A stretch of 64,000 nt of DNA, from positions 1-64,000 of the forward strand of contig JBOEGR010000032.1 in NCBI GenBank assembly GCA_050633525.1, in the 5' to 3' direction. Made by a program: the position numbers and the translations under genes. Positions 35,553 to 45,115 of the stretch are shown here, piece after piece. The stretch's first letter is position 1. Every line of letters begins with the position of its first letter. Under the pieces are notes generated by a model. That model searched no databases, had not been told where the DNA came from, and was given only the letters and a program-made list of their open reading frames with translations. Origin of the DNA: CANLBN01 sp050633525. GTDB taxonomy: Bacteria > Pseudomonadota > Gammaproteobacteria > Pseudomonadales > Cellvibrionaceae.

Positions 35553-36077
35553 TTAGAAAGAGTCTGTGTTGGAGAATAGTCCCACACGTAGATCTTTAGC
35601 AAAGTAGATATCTTTTCCGTCTACCGATACGCGTCCATCCGCAATACCCATAATCAGTTTGCGCTCAATAACACGCTTGAGATTGATGTGGTAGGTCACG
35701 AGTTTAGAGGAGGGTAATATTTGCCCGGTAAACTTCACTTCGCCAGAACCTAATGCGCGACCGCGACCGGGGTTGCCTCTCCAGCCCAGATAAAAGCCAA
35801 CGAGTTGCCACATGGCATCTAAGCCTAGGCAGCCTGGCATAACAGGGTCTCCGGGGAAGTGGCAGTCAAAAAACCACAAATCAGGTGTGATATCGAGCTC
35901 TGCAATGATTTCGCCTTTGCCAAATTCGCCACCGGTTGTTGATATGTGAGGGATTCGGTCTAGCATCAACATATTGGGCATAGGCAGTTGAGCATTCCCG
36001 GGGCCAAACATTTTACCTTCACCGCAGGCGAGAAGTTCTTCTTTGTTATAAGAGTTTTTAGGTTCAAAAGAGTCCAT
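35553..36077 (-). CDS. fabA: 3-hydroxydecanoyl-ACP dehydratase/isomerase
   Basis: The 174-residue protein is the usual FabA length. It carries WFFDCHFPGDPVMPGCLGLDAMWQL, which includes the catalytic His of CHFPGDPVMPG and the Asp of LGLDAMWQ. FabA dehydrates 3-hydroxydecanoyl-ACP and isomerises the trans-2 double bond to cis-3, opening unsaturated fatty acid synthesis. It is the first gene of the minus-strand fabA-fabB pair and divergent from galU. No FadR- or FabR-type operator was recognised in the 241-nt upstream region. Confidence 0.97.
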   Translation of the reverse strand: MDSFEPKNSYNKEELLACGEGKMFGPGNAQLPMPNMLMLDRIPHISTTGGEFGKGEIIAELDITPDLWFFDCHFPGDPVMPGCLGLDAMWQLVGFYLGWRGNPGRGRALGSGEVKFTGQILPSSKLVTYHINLKRVIERKLIMGIADGRVSVDGKDIYFAKDLRVGLFSNTDSF

Positions 36078-36318
36078 GTTGGCATCCGAGTTAATTTAAA
36101 TAGGGCCTCGCAGCTATCGAGTAGCTGAGAAAGGCGCTGTATTTTACCGGTTGACGGGGGTATGTCTAGGGTTACCTTGACATTAGTCTTAGATCAACTA
36201 CTTATGATTGTGACTTTATTTGTCACACAATAATCATAAAGTTTATGATATTGTTACACTTTTAAGTCCATGCTCCTCTCTAATTAAGCTAAGATCTTAA
36301 CAATTAAGGAATTTTTCA

Positions 36319-37149
36319 ATGATCAAAAAATGTCTTTTCCCCGTAGCAGGCTACGGTACTCGTTTCTTACCAGCGACTAAATCTATGCCTAAAGAAATGC
36401 TTCCTGTCGTCAATAAGCCACTTGTTCAATACGGAGTTGAAGAGTGTTTGGAAGCAGGGTTGACTGAGGTTGGCTTTGTAACTGGTCGAGGCAAACGAGC
36501 CATTGCAGATCACTTTGATGTCAACTATGAATTAGAGAAAGAGATTGCTGGTACGAGTAAAGAGCAATATTTAGCCAGTATTCGTAATGTCATGGATAAG
36601 GGCCAGTTCTCTCTAACCCGACAGAAGTCAATGAAAGGTTTGGGTGATGCCATCCTTAATGGCCGACGTTTGATGGGCGATGAAGCTTTTGGTGTTGTAC
36701 TGTCTGATGACCTTTGCCTAACAGAAAAAGGTGAAGATGGCGTTTTATTGCAAATGGTTAAGCTGTTTAAGCAGTTTCGTTGCAGTATTGTGGCCATTCA
36801 AGAAGTGCCTGAAGATCAAATCAGTAAATTTGGTGTCATCGCAGGCGATAAGATCAAAGATGGCCTTTTTCAGGTAACCGACATGGTTGAGAAGCCGGCT
36901 CTTGAAGATGCACCGAGTAATTTGGCTATTATTGGTCGTTACATTTTAACACCTGATATTTTCGATATTATTGAAGCGACTCCACCGGGCAAGAATGGCG
37001 AAGTACAGTTGACAGACGCTCTGCTGACTCAAGCGAAAAATGGCTGTGTGATGGCGTATAAATTCAAAGGTAGCCGCTTTGATTGCGGTAGCGTTGAAGG
37101 TTTTGTTGAAGCCACTAACTACGTTTATGAGAATGTTTATAGCGGATAA
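36319..37149 (+). CDS. galU: UTP-glucose-1-phosphate uridylyltransferase
   Basis: The 276-residue enzyme starts KKCLFPVAGYGTRFLPATKSMPKEMLP, the GalU nucleotide-binding signature, with VEKPALEDAPSNLAIIGRY and GEVQLTDAL later. It makes UDP-glucose from UTP and glucose-1-phosphate. AAGGAA precedes the ATG at about ten bases. It opens the sugar-nucleotide cluster and is followed 64 nt later by the phosphohexomutase gene. Confidence 0.96.
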   Translation: MIKKCLFPVAGYGTRFLPATKSMPKEMLPVVNKPLVQYGVEECLEAGLTEVGFVTGRGKRAIADHFDVNYELEKEIAGTSKEQYLASIRNVMDKGQFSLTRQKSMKGLGDAILNGRRLMGDEAFGVVLSDDLCLTEKGEDGVLLQMVKLFKQFRCSIVAIQEVPEDQISKFGVIAGDKIKDGLFQVTDMVEKPALEDAPSNLAIIGRYILTPDIFDIIEATPPGKNGEVQLTDALLTQAKNGCVMAYKFKGSRFDCGSVEGFVEATNYVYENVYSG

Positions 37150-37213
37150 AGTTTTTTGCTCTACTTTTTCAAGCGAACTAAACATAACTTACTAACTTGG
37201 TGTATCAACATCT

Positions 37214-38569
37214 ATGTCAGAACTAACCTGCTTTAAGGCTTACGATATTCGTGGTCGAGTACCCGATCAATTAAATGAAGAGATCGCTTACCGTATCGGT
37301 AGAGCATTTGTTGCATTTTTAGAGGCAAAAACTGTCGTTGTGGGGCATGATATTCGCCTTACCAGTGAATCGCTCACCAATGCCTTGGTTGATGGTATTA
37401 CTGACGGTGGTGCCGATGTATTGCATATCGGTCAATGCGGTACAGAGGAGGTGTATTTCGCTACCTTTAATAACCCTGTCGATGGTGGCATTTGTGTCAC
37501 CGCAAGCCATAACCCTATGGATTATAACGGCATGAAGTTTGTGCGTGAGGGTTCCAAACCGATTAGTGGTGATACAGGTTTATTAAAGATTAAAGCCTTG
37601 GCTGAGCAGAATAATTTCGCTTCTGCAGTGAAGAAAGGCAGTGTAAAAAGTTTGGATAGCCGTCCGGATTATCTTAAGCATCTCTTGTCTTATGTTGATG
37701 TTAATCAATTACGTCCACTTAAAATTGTATCTAACCCTGGTAATGGTGGTGCAGGATTGGTGATGGATCGACTTGAGGGTGTACTGCCGTTTGAATTAAT
37801 CAAAGTGCATCATCAACCCGATGGCACTTTCCCTAATGGCATTCCTAACCCTCTAGAGCCTCAGAACCGTGCATCAACCATTGAAGCGGTTAAAGCGAAC
37901 AACGCTGATGTGGGTTTGGCTTGGGATGGTGACTTTGACCGTTGTTTTTTCTTTGATGAAAATGGCCGTTTTATCGAAGGTTACTACATTGTTGGCATGT
38001 TAGCGGAAGCATTTTTGGCGAAGCACAATGATGCAGCTATCGTTCATGACCCTCGCCTTACATGGAATACTCAAGAACTCGTTAAAGCGGCAAACGGGCG
38101 CCCGATTGAAAGTAAAACGGGGCATGCATTTATTAAAGAGCGTATGCGCTCGGAAGATGCTGTGTATGGTGGAGAAATGAGTGCTCACCATTATTTTCGT
38201 GATTTTGCGTATTGCGACAGCGGTATGATTCCTTGGTTATTGGTCGTGGAATTGCTTTGTTCAAGTGGCAAAACACTCTCACAGTTAGTCGATGACCGAA
38301 TGGCTGCTTTTCCTTGTAGTGGTGAGATTAATAGTAAAGTGGCCGATCCTGCTGCTTTATTGTCGTCGATTCAGGCGCGTTATGAAAATGATGCCGAGCA
38401 GACTGAGCATATTGATGGTCTTTCGATGAGTTTTGGGTCTTGGCGTTTCAACTTGAGAATGTCAAACACAGAACCTTTAGTTAGGTTAAATGTTGAGTCT
38501 AGAGGCGATGTGAGTCTGATGGAAGCCAAACGTGATGAATTATTAGCTATAATACGTGCCAACCATTAG
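37214..38569 (+). CDS. cpsG: Phosphomannomutase (CpsG/ManB type)
   Basis: The 451-residue phosphohexomutase has the phosphoserine loop TASHNPMDYNGMK near residue 98, the metal loop DGDFDRCF near 240 and the sugar-binding loop GGEMSAHHYF near 320. The overall sequence closely follows enterobacterial CpsG. It converts mannose-6-phosphate to mannose-1-phosphate, the substrate of ManC at the end of this cluster. It may also act on glucose phosphates. Confidence 0.94.
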   Translation: MSELTCFKAYDIRGRVPDQLNEEIAYRIGRAFVAFLEAKTVVVGHDIRLTSESLTNALVDGITDGGADVLHIGQCGTEEVYFATFNNPVDGGICVTASHNPMDYNGMKFVREGSKPISGDTGLLKIKALAEQNNFASAVKKGSVKSLDSRPDYLKHLLSYVDVNQLRPLKIVSNPGNGGAGLVMDRLEGVLPFELIKVHHQPDGTFPNGIPNPLEPQNRASTIEAVKANNADVGLAWDGDFDRCFFFDENGRFIEGYYIVGMLAEAFLAKHNDAAIVHDPRLTWNTQELVKAANGRPIESKTGHAFIKERMRSEDAVYGGEMSAHHYFRDFAYCDSGMIPWLLVVELLCSSGKTLSQLVDDRMAAFPCSGEINSKVADPAALLSSIQARYENDAEQTEHIDGLSMSFGSWRFNLRMSNTEPLVRLNVESRGDVSLMEAKRDELLAIIRANH

Positions 38570-38657
38570 TCTATTAATGGGTTTAAAGGCAATATCTGTT
38601 GTCTATTTTTCGACTTCAAAAATCTTCTAAAGTGTAAGTGGGGCAAATTAACTAACA

Positions 38658-40091
38658 ATGGATGCGTTATCGCAAGGTTATAACCAGCTCGGACGCCAGA
38701 GACGATTGCTCAAAAAGCATGAGTCTTTGGTTTATTGGCTTCAATTGCTCACGGATGTTTTTCTAGTGACGGGTTTGCTCGTGTTGCTGGTTTATATAAA
38801 AAATGGTGATATTGATCTTCCTTATCGATTATTCGCCATTATTTCAGGTTTGTTGTTGCTGGTTATATACGGTGTGCATGGCGTTTACCGACGAGCGGGT
38901 TCTTTAAAGAGTGGGCTGTATCGCTTATCGGTAGCGTGGGGCGTGCTGCTGATGTTGTTGGTCTTTCTCTCTTTTATCACCAAGACCTCTTCTATTTTTT
39001 CTCGTGAAGTATTTCTCCAGTGGGCCGTGCTAGGTTTACTGTTACAGATGCTGGTTTATGTTGCGATGCAGAAGACAGTCGGCTTGGTTAGAGATCGCCT
39101 GTCTCCAGTTATTCGCTCGGTTGTTGTGGGTAATGGTCGTTTAGGTTGCCATTTGGCGGCGAAAATTAATAATAATAAATGGCTTCCAGACAGGGTGGTT
39201 GGCTTTGTCTCTTGTTATGACTTTCAGATTTACGATGAAACACCTAACCATACGGCATGCTTGGGTGATTTAGATGATATTCATCGGGTTGTTCTAGAAT
39301 ACGATATTCGTCGCGTGTATATTGCCGTGCCTCTGGGGCAATCAGATAAAATTGAAGTGCTTCACAAACAACTGCTTAAATTAAATGTTGATTTGATTTG
39401 GGTGCCAGATATTTATGCCTTGCAGCTGTTAAACCACTCGGTGCGAGAGGTAGCAGGGCTGCCCTTGATTTGCCTAAATGAAAGTCCACTGACCTCAACC
39501 AAAACGGGTATCTTCTTTAAAGAGGTCTTAGATAGAGCGGTAGCATTAGTATGTATTATGTTGCTGTCTCCATTACTGATTACTATTGCTTTAATCGTGA
39601 AGTTCACTTCTAAAGGCCCCATCATCTTTAAGCAAGATCGACATGGTTGGGATGGCCGTATTTTCAAAGTTTGGAAATTTCGTAGCATGGTTGTGCATCA
39701 GGAAGATGTGGGTGTTACTCAAGCGAAAAAGAAAGATCCTCGAGTGACCGCGATTGGTGCATTTATTCGCAGAACTTCTATTGATGAATTGCCGCAATTA
39801 TTTAATGTCTTGTTTGGCAATATGTCATTGGTGGGGCCACGCCCGCACGCGGTTGCTCATAATGATCATTACCGTGAAAAAATTGGTAGTTACTTGGCTC
39901 GCCATAGAATTAAGCCCGGTATCACAGGTCTTGCTCAAATAAATGGCTGTCGTGGCGAAACCGAAACAGATGATAAAATGCATAAACGTGCTGAGTACGA
40001 TATGGAATATATCAATAACTGGTCATTGTGGTTAGATATTAAAATATTATTCAAAACCCCATTCACATTATTTTCTAAAGATATTTATTAG
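38658..40091 (+). CDS. wcaJ: Undecaprenyl-phosphate glucose phosphotransferase (WcaJ family)
   Basis: The 477-residue membrane protein has four N-terminal membrane segments (about 25-140), a CoA-binding-like Rossmann part, and a fifth hydrophobic segment (about 295-315). The C-terminal bacterial sugar transferase domain contains KFTSKGPIIFKQDRHGWDG and RRTSIDELPQLFNVLFG. Such enzymes transfer a sugar-1-phosphate, usually glucose, to undecaprenyl phosphate and start capsule or exopolysaccharide assembly. The donor sugar here is inferred from family and from the galU gene upstream. Confidence 0.9.
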   Translation: MDALSQGYNQLGRQRRLLKKHESLVYWLQLLTDVFLVTGLLVLLVYIKNGDIDLPYRLFAIISGLLLLVIYGVHGVYRRAGSLKSGLYRLSVAWGVLLMLLVFLSFITKTSSIFSREVFLQWAVLGLLLQMLVYVAMQKTVGLVRDRLSPVIRSVVVGNGRLGCHLAAKINNNKWLPDRVVGFVSCYDFQIYDETPNHTACLGDLDDIHRVVLEYDIRRVYIAVPLGQSDKIEVLHKQLLKLNVDLIWVPDIYALQLLNHSVREVAGLPLICLNESPLTSTKTGIFFKEVLDRAVALVCIMLLSPLLITIALIVKFTSKGPIIFKQDRHGWDGRIFKVWKFRSMVVHQEDVGVTQAKKKDPRVTAIGAFIRRTSIDELPQLFNVLFGNMSLVGPRPHAVAHNDHYREKIGSYLARHRIKPGITGLAQINGCRGETETDDKMHKRAEYDMEYINNWSLWLDIKILFKTPFTLFSKDIY

Positions 40092-40105
40092 AAAGGAACA
40101 CGTCG

Positions 40106-41167
40106 ATGAAAATAATGGTTACGGGTGGCGCAGGTTTTATCGGTTCTGCCGTGGTTAGGCATATTATCAATGACACCGAATCCTCAGTCATCAATGTTGA
40201 TAAGCTCACTTACGCCGGTAATTTAGAATCACTAGAAGCGGTGGCGCAGTCTGAGCGTTATGTGTTCGAACAAATTGATATTTGTGATGCATTTGAGCTT
40301 GCTCGCATTTTTAAAGAACATCAGCCAGATGCTGTGATGCATTTGGCCGCTGAGTCTCATGTCGATCGTTCGATAGATGGCCCCGGCGAATTTATTACGA
40401 CTAATATTGTTGGTACTTATACACTGCTAGAAGAGTCGCGCCGGTATTTTGCAAGCTTAGACAGCGCTCGTCAGGCTAACTTCCGTTTTCACCATATTTC
40501 AACAGATGAAGTTTATGGCGATTTAGGGCCAGAAGGTTTGTTTACTGAAACGACAAGTTATGAGCCAAGTTCACCTTATTCGTCAAGTAAAGCAGCTTCT
40601 GATCATTTGGTGCGAGCATGGCAGCGTACTTATGGTTTGCCTACTTTGGTGACGAATTGTTCTAACAATTATGGCCCTTACCATTTTCCCGAAAAATTAA
40701 TCCCTTTAATTATTCTCAATGCTTTGGCTGGCAAGGCTCTTCCTGTTTATGGTGATGGTTCTCAGATTCGGGATTGGTTGTTTGTGGAAGATCATGCAAG
40801 AGCGCTTTACAAAGTCTTAACGGAAGGCAAAGTCGCTGAAACATATAATATCGGCGGGCATAATGAGCGTCGCAATATTGATGTGGTGAAAACGATTTGT
40901 TCTATTTTAGAAGAGTTGGTTCCTAATAAACCGGCTGAACTTGATAGTTATGAATCGCTGATTACTTATGTCGAAGATCGTCCGGGTCATGATGTACGTT
41001 ACGCTATCGATGCATCAAAAATAGAGCACGACTTAGCTTGGGTGCCTGAAGAAACATTTGAAAGTGGGATTCGTAAAACCGTTGAATGGTATTTGGCTAA
41101 TGAAAACTGGTGGCGTAGAGTGCTCGATGGTTCTTACCAAGGTGAGCGCTTAGGTGTCTCACTTTAA
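40106..41167 (+). CDS. rfbB: dTDP-glucose 4,6-dehydratase
   Basis: The 353-residue short-chain dehydrogenase has GGAGFIGSAVV at the N-terminus for NAD binding. HISTDEVYGDLG carries the catalytic Asp-Glu pair near 135, and YSSSKAASDHL the Tyr-x3-Lys. It makes dTDP-4-keto-6-deoxyglucose, the second step to dTDP-L-rhamnose. A GAAAGGAA Shine-Dalgarno lies close to the wcaJ stop, so it is in the same operon. Confidence 0.96.
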   Translation: MKIMVTGGAGFIGSAVVRHIINDTESSVINVDKLTYAGNLESLEAVAQSERYVFEQIDICDAFELARIFKEHQPDAVMHLAAESHVDRSIDGPGEFITTNIVGTYTLLEESRRYFASLDSARQANFRFHHISTDEVYGDLGPEGLFTETTSYEPSSPYSSSKAASDHLVRAWQRTYGLPTLVTNCSNNYGPYHFPEKLIPLIILNALAGKALPVYGDGSQIRDWLFVEDHARALYKVLTEGKVAETYNIGGHNERRNIDVVKTICSILEELVPNKPAELDSYESLITYVEDRPGHDVRYAIDASKIEHDLAWVPEETFESGIRKTVEWYLANENWWRRVLDGSYQGERLGVSL

Positions 41168-41230
41168 TTCTATGACAGCTGTAGTAGCATTGAGCCGTAG
41201 TACGATAGGGTATTTAAAAAGGTATTTAAA

Positions 41231-42097
41231 ATGAAAGGTATTATTTTAGCTGGCGGTTCTGGTACGCGTTTGCACCCAGTCACACTTGGGGTGTGTAAGC
41301 AACTATTGCCTGTCTATGATAAGCCAATGATTTACTATCCGTTAACGACATTGATGTTGTCCGGGATTAAAGAGATATTAATTATCTCGACCCCAGAGGA
41401 TACCGGACGTTTTGAAAAAATGTTGGGTGATGGCGCTCAATGGGGTATTCAAATTGAATATGCTATACAGCCATCGCCAGATGGCCTTGCTCAAGCCTTC
41501 ATTATCGGCGAAGAATTTATTAATGGTGACTCCTGCGCTTTGGTGTTGGGGGATAATCTGTTTTTTGGGCATGGTTTGAGTCAAGGTCTACAGCGTGCAG
41601 CAAGTCAAACACAAGGCGGTACTGTATTTGCCTACCCAGTGACAGACCCAGAGCGCTTCGGCGTGGTGGAATTCGATGATGAAGGTCGAGCGATCAGCAT
41701 TGAAGAGAAACCTGAAAAACCGAAATCTCGTTATGCGGTAACAGGGCTTTATTTTTATGACAGTCAGGTCGTTGAAATTGCGAAATCGATTAAACCTTCA
41801 CACCGAGGCGAGTTGGAAATTACAGATGTCAATCGTGCCTATTTAGATAAAGGCAATCTCTCGGTTGAAATGATGGGTAGAGGTAATGCTTGGCTCGATA
41901 CTGGTACCCACGATTCTTTAATGGAAGCGGGTCAGTTCGTACAAATTTTAGAGCATCGACAAGGTTTGAAAGTGGCTTGCCCAGAAGAAGTCTCTTGGCG
42001 TATGGGTTGGATTAACGATCAGCAAGTAAGAGAATTGGCTAAGCCATTAATTAAAAGCGGTTACGGCCAATATTTATTAGATATTTTAGAGTTTTAG
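41231..42097 (+). CDS. rfbA: Glucose-1-phosphate thymidylyltransferase
   Basis: The 288-residue enzyme has the signature KGIILAGGSGTRLHPVT and the internal motifs YDKPMIYYPL and LGDNLFFGHG. It catalyses the first step of dTDP-L-rhamnose synthesis and is normally feedback-inhibited by the product. The 63-nt spacer from rfbB ends in a tandem duplication of GGTATTTAAAA spanning the Shine-Dalgarno region (about 41208-41230). Confidence 0.96.
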   Translation: MKGIILAGGSGTRLHPVTLGVCKQLLPVYDKPMIYYPLTTLMLSGIKEILIISTPEDTGRFEKMLGDGAQWGIQIEYAIQPSPDGLAQAFIIGEEFINGDSCALVLGDNLFFGHGLSQGLQRAASQTQGGTVFAYPVTDPERFGVVEFDDEGRAISIEEKPEKPKSRYAVTGLYFYDSQVVEIAKSIKPSHRGELEITDVNRAYLDKGNLSVEMMGRGNAWLDTGTHDSLMEAGQFVQILEHRQGLKVACPEEVSWRMGWINDQQVRELAKPLIKSGYGQYLLDILEF

Positions 42098-42167
42098 TAA
42101 AATTGAAAATGCCAGCGTTATAACCAACCTTTTCCCTTCTTGACATAATTTTTTAAAGTAAATAGTG

Positions 42168-42713
42168 ATGAATGTAATTGAGACTTGCCTTGCCGGTGTA
42201 GTGATTATTGAGCCAAAGGTCTTTGGTGATGAAAGAGGCTTTTTTCTCGAAACTTTCCAGCGCGATCGTTATCGCGAGCTTGCGGGTATCGAATTAGATT
42301 TTGTGCAAGATAACCACTCCCGTTCAGCCCAAGGTGTTCTGAGAGGACTGCATTTTCAAAAAACAAAACCGCAAGGAAAACTTGTGCGTGTTGTTACCGG
42401 GGAAGTGTTTGATGTTGCTGTTGATATTAACCCCGCGTCGCCAAGCTATGGAAAATATGCTTCGGCCATATTAAATGACAAAAATAAGCGACAATTTTGG
42501 GTGCCACCAGGTTACGCACATGGCTTTGTTGTGTTGTCCGAATTTGCTGATTTTGAATATAAGTGTACGGATTATTACGACCCTAGCGATGAGGGGAGTT
42601 TAATTTGGGATGATCCGGATGTTGGTATTGATTGGCCTTTAGAGAGTCCAACCTTGTCAGAAAAAGATCGTGTCGCGCCGACTTTAAAAACCTTGCGAGA
42701 GCAGCATTCATGA
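42168..42713 (+). CDS. rfbC: dTDP-4-dehydrorhamnose 3,5-epimerase
   Basis: The 181-residue cupin-type epimerase has GDERGFFLETFQ, FVQDNHSRSAQGVLRGLHFQ and WVPPGYAHGF, including the catalytic His of LRGLHFQ. It is the third step to dTDP-L-rhamnose. ATG 42168 is chosen over an adjacent GTG at 42165. Its stop overlaps the rfbD start by four bases (ATGA). Confidence 0.95.
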   Translation: MNVIETCLAGVVIIEPKVFGDERGFFLETFQRDRYRELAGIELDFVQDNHSRSAQGVLRGLHFQKTKPQGKLVRVVTGEVFDVAVDINPASPSYGKYASAILNDKNKRQFWVPPGYAHGFVVLSEFADFEYKCTDYYDPSDEGSLIWDDPDVGIDWPLESPTLSEKDRVAPTLKTLREQHS

Positions 42714-43600
42714 AAGTAATGTTGTTTGGTTCTGCGGGGCAGGTGGGTAGCGATTGTGCTACAGCCTTAACTGTTGCGGGTTATGACTTGTGTGCTTTAA
42801 CGCGAAATGACGTTGATTTTGCTCAGCCAAACTTGGTCTCCAGCTACATTCACAAACACTGCCCTGATATCGTGATTAACGCTTGTGCTTACACTGCTGT
42901 CGATAAAGCAGAAGAAGAAAAGGTGTTGGCGGATTTAGTGAATCACCAAAGTGTTGCGGTCATGGCGGAGGCTTGCGAGGCCTTATCGGTTCCTCTTATC
43001 CACCTTTCGACAGATTATGTTTTTGATGGCACTTCGCGCCAGCCTTATGTCGAAGACGATGCAGTGAACCCATTGGGTGTTTATGGCTTGACTAAGTTGG
43101 CTGGTGAAAAAGCCATTCAGAACAGCTTAACATCCTATATTATTTTACGAACTAGCTGGGTGTTTGGTGAGCAGGGCAACAATTTTGTTAAAACAATGCT
43201 CCGTGTGGGGGCTGTTCGCGATGAGTTAAGTGTGGTGAATGATCAATTTGGCAGGCCCACTTATGTCGGTGATATTGTTAATACCGTCTTATTTTTAGTG
43301 CGTCGCTTCAAGGAAGAGCGAACTTTACCTTGGGGAATTTATCATTGTAGTAGTACGGGTGATACTTCTTGGCATCGTTTTGCGGAAGCTATTTTTGAGT
43401 TGGCTCACGAGTATGGTTTAATAGTGGCTAAACCCAGTGTTGTCGCTATCCCATCAGTTGAATATCCGACTCCCGCGCCTAGACCCGAGTATTCAATTTT
43501 ATCGACAAATAAGTTGAGCGAGCTGATGGGTGCACCTTTGCCTCATTGGCGCGAAGGCTTGTCCGCATTTTTGCAACATGAACAAATGAAATTAAGTTAA
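42710..43600 (+). CDS. rfbD: dTDP-4-dehydrorhamnose reductase
   Basis: The 296-residue reductase has an N-terminal FGSAGQVGSD nucleotide-binding loop, HLSTDYVFDG with the catalytic Thr, and YGLTKLAGEKAI with Tyr-x3-Lys. It completes dTDP-L-rhamnose synthesis. The start at 42710 overlaps the rfbC stop and gives the normal N-terminus MKVMLFG; an upstream in-frame start would add 26 residues read through rfbC. Confidence 0.95.
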   Translation: MKVMLFGSAGQVGSDCATALTVAGYDLCALTRNDVDFAQPNLVSSYIHKHCPDIVINACAYTAVDKAEEEKVLADLVNHQSVAVMAEACEALSVPLIHLSTDYVFDGTSRQPYVEDDAVNPLGVYGLTKLAGEKAIQNSLTSYIILRTSWVFGEQGNNFVKTMLRVGAVRDELSVVNDQFGRPTYVGDIVNTVLFLVRRFKEERTLPWGIYHCSSTGDTSWHRFAEAIFELAHEYGLIVAKPSVVAIPSVEYPTPAPRPEYSILSTNKLSELMGAPLPHWREGLSAFLQHEQMKLS

Positions 43601-43610
43601 GAGATTTCTT

Positions 43611-45017
43611 ATGATATTACCTGTTATTTTATCCGGCGGTTCCGGTACTCGATTGTGGCCTTATTCACGATCTCTTTATCCAAAGCAGTTCCTGCCTTTA
43701 GTATCTGAGCAAACCATGCTGCAAGAAACGATTGCTCGGTTGCATCAGTTTAATGATGGTGTAGCGATAGATGCACCGATGGTTATTTGTAATGAAGAAC
43801 ATCGTTTTATGGTGGCAGAACAGCTACGCGCGATGGGTTCTGAATCTGCTGGCATTATCCTAGAACCATTTGGCCGCAATACTGCTCCTGCTATTGCACT
43901 TGCTGCTTTAGCGAAGCCGGACGCGACCTTGTTGATCCTTCCCGCTGATCATGTGATTGAAAATATTGAGGCCTTTGAGCGAGCAGTGACAATTGCCGAG
44001 CAACAAGCTGAAAAAGGCAAATTGGTAACCTTTGGTATTGTGCCGACAGCCCCAGAAACAGGTTACGGTTATGTCAAAAATGGTGTGATGACAGAAAAGG
44101 GTGTTCATGCGGTTGATAAGTTTGTAGAGAAGCCTGACCAAGCGACGGCAGAGTCTTACTTATCTTCGGGTAATTACTCGTGGAATAGCGGTATGTTTAT
44201 GTTTAAAGCATCTCGCTATCTTGAAGAGCTAGAAAAGTTTAACCCAGATATTGTGAAGGCGTGTCGACAAGCTATGGCCGATACGACCAGCGATTTAGAT
44301 TTTACGCGTATTGATGCCGAGGCATTTAAATCTTGTCCCGATGACTCTATCGACTATGCCGTGATGGAAAAGACACAAGATGCGGTTGTTGTTCCCTTGG
44401 ATGCAAATTGGAGTGATGTCGGTTCTTGGTCTGCTTTGTGGGATGTTTCGAGTAAAGATGCCAATGGTAATGTCTCTAAAGGTGATGTACTCACCGAAGA
44501 TACAAAAAATTGTTATATTCAGGCCGAGCATAAATTGATTGCAACAATCGGTTTGGAAGACACCGTTGTTGTTGAGACCGATGATGCGATTATGGTGTCT
44601 CATAAAGATCGCGTGCAAGATGTTAAAAGTATTGTCAGCCAATTGAAAAAAGCGGACCGTAGTGAGTCAAAGTTACACCGTAAAGTTTATCGCCCATGGG
44701 GTTATTACGACTCGATTGATTACGGTGAGCGTTTTCAGGTTAAGCGTATTGTTGTGAATCCAGGCGCCCAACTGTCTCTGCAGATGCATCATCACCGAGC
44801 AGAGCATTGGATTGTTGTACAGGGTACAGCACAAGTGCGTTGTGGCGATAAGACCATGCTGTTGGGCGAAAACCAGTCAACGTATATACCCTTGGGAGAA
44901 ACCCATCAGCTAGCAAACCCAGGTAAGTTCCCCCTTGAAATTATTGAGGTGCAGTCGGGTTCGTACTTGGGAGAAGACGATATTGTTCGCTTAGAGGATG
45001 TTTACGGGAGAAGTTGA
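43611..45017 (+). CDS. manC: Mannose-1-phosphate guanylyltransferase / mannose-6-phosphate isomerase
   Basis: The 468-residue bifunctional ManC/AlgA-type enzyme has an N-terminal nucleotidyltransferase domain (VILSGGSGTRLWPYSRSLYPKQF in outline; LILPADHVI; VEKPD). The C-terminal cupin-like isomerase domain carries RPWGYYDSID, LQMHHHRAEHW and YIPLGETHQL. Together with CpsG it provides GDP-mannose. It is the last gene of the polysaccharide precursor block; no glycosyltransferase or flippase gene follows before rplM. Confidence 0.95.
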   Translation: MILPVILSGGSGTRLWPYSRSLYPKQFLPLVSEQTMLQETIARLHQFNDGVAIDAPMVICNEEHRFMVAEQLRAMGSESAGIILEPFGRNTAPAIALAALAKPDATLLILPADHVIENIEAFERAVTIAEQQAEKGKLVTFGIVPTAPETGYGYVKNGVMTEKGVHAVDKFVEKPDQATAESYLSSGNYSWNSGMFMFKASRYLEELEKFNPDIVKACRQAMADTTSDLDFTRIDAEAFKSCPDDSIDYAVMEKTQDAVVVPLDANWSDVGSWSALWDVSSKDANGNVSKGDVLTEDTKNCYIQAEHKLIATIGLEDTVVVETDDAIMVSHKDRVQDVKSIVSQLKKADRSESKLHRKVYRPWGYYDSIDYGERFQVKRIVVNPGAQLSLQMHHHRAEHWIVVQGTAQVRCGDKTMLLGENQSTYIPLGETHQLANPGKFPLEIIEVQSGSYLGEDDIVRLEDVYGRS

Positions 45018-45042
45018 GTATCTCAATTTCCTGCTAAAATGC

Positions 45043-45071
45043 TTGAAGTGGGCGCGGTATTCATATAGAAT
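45043..45071 (+). promoter_or_regulatory. Sigma-70 promoter of rplM-rpsI
   Basis: TTGAAG (45043-45048), a 17-bp spacer and TAGAAT (45066-45071) are followed by a GC-rich discriminator CCGCGC, typical of stringently controlled ribosomal promoters. An imperfect inverted repeat (GGGCGCGG/CCGCGCTC, then T6) overlaps it and could also terminate the manC transcript. Confidence 0.65.
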
Positions 45072-45115
45072 CCGCGCTCATTTTTTATCCTCCTTCTTTA
45101 ATTTAGGCCAATAAC

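Noticed and set aside
36078..36318. FadR-type operator in front of fabA
   Set aside because: No TGGTN3ACCA-like palindrome is present in this spacer, unlike the glycolate locus.
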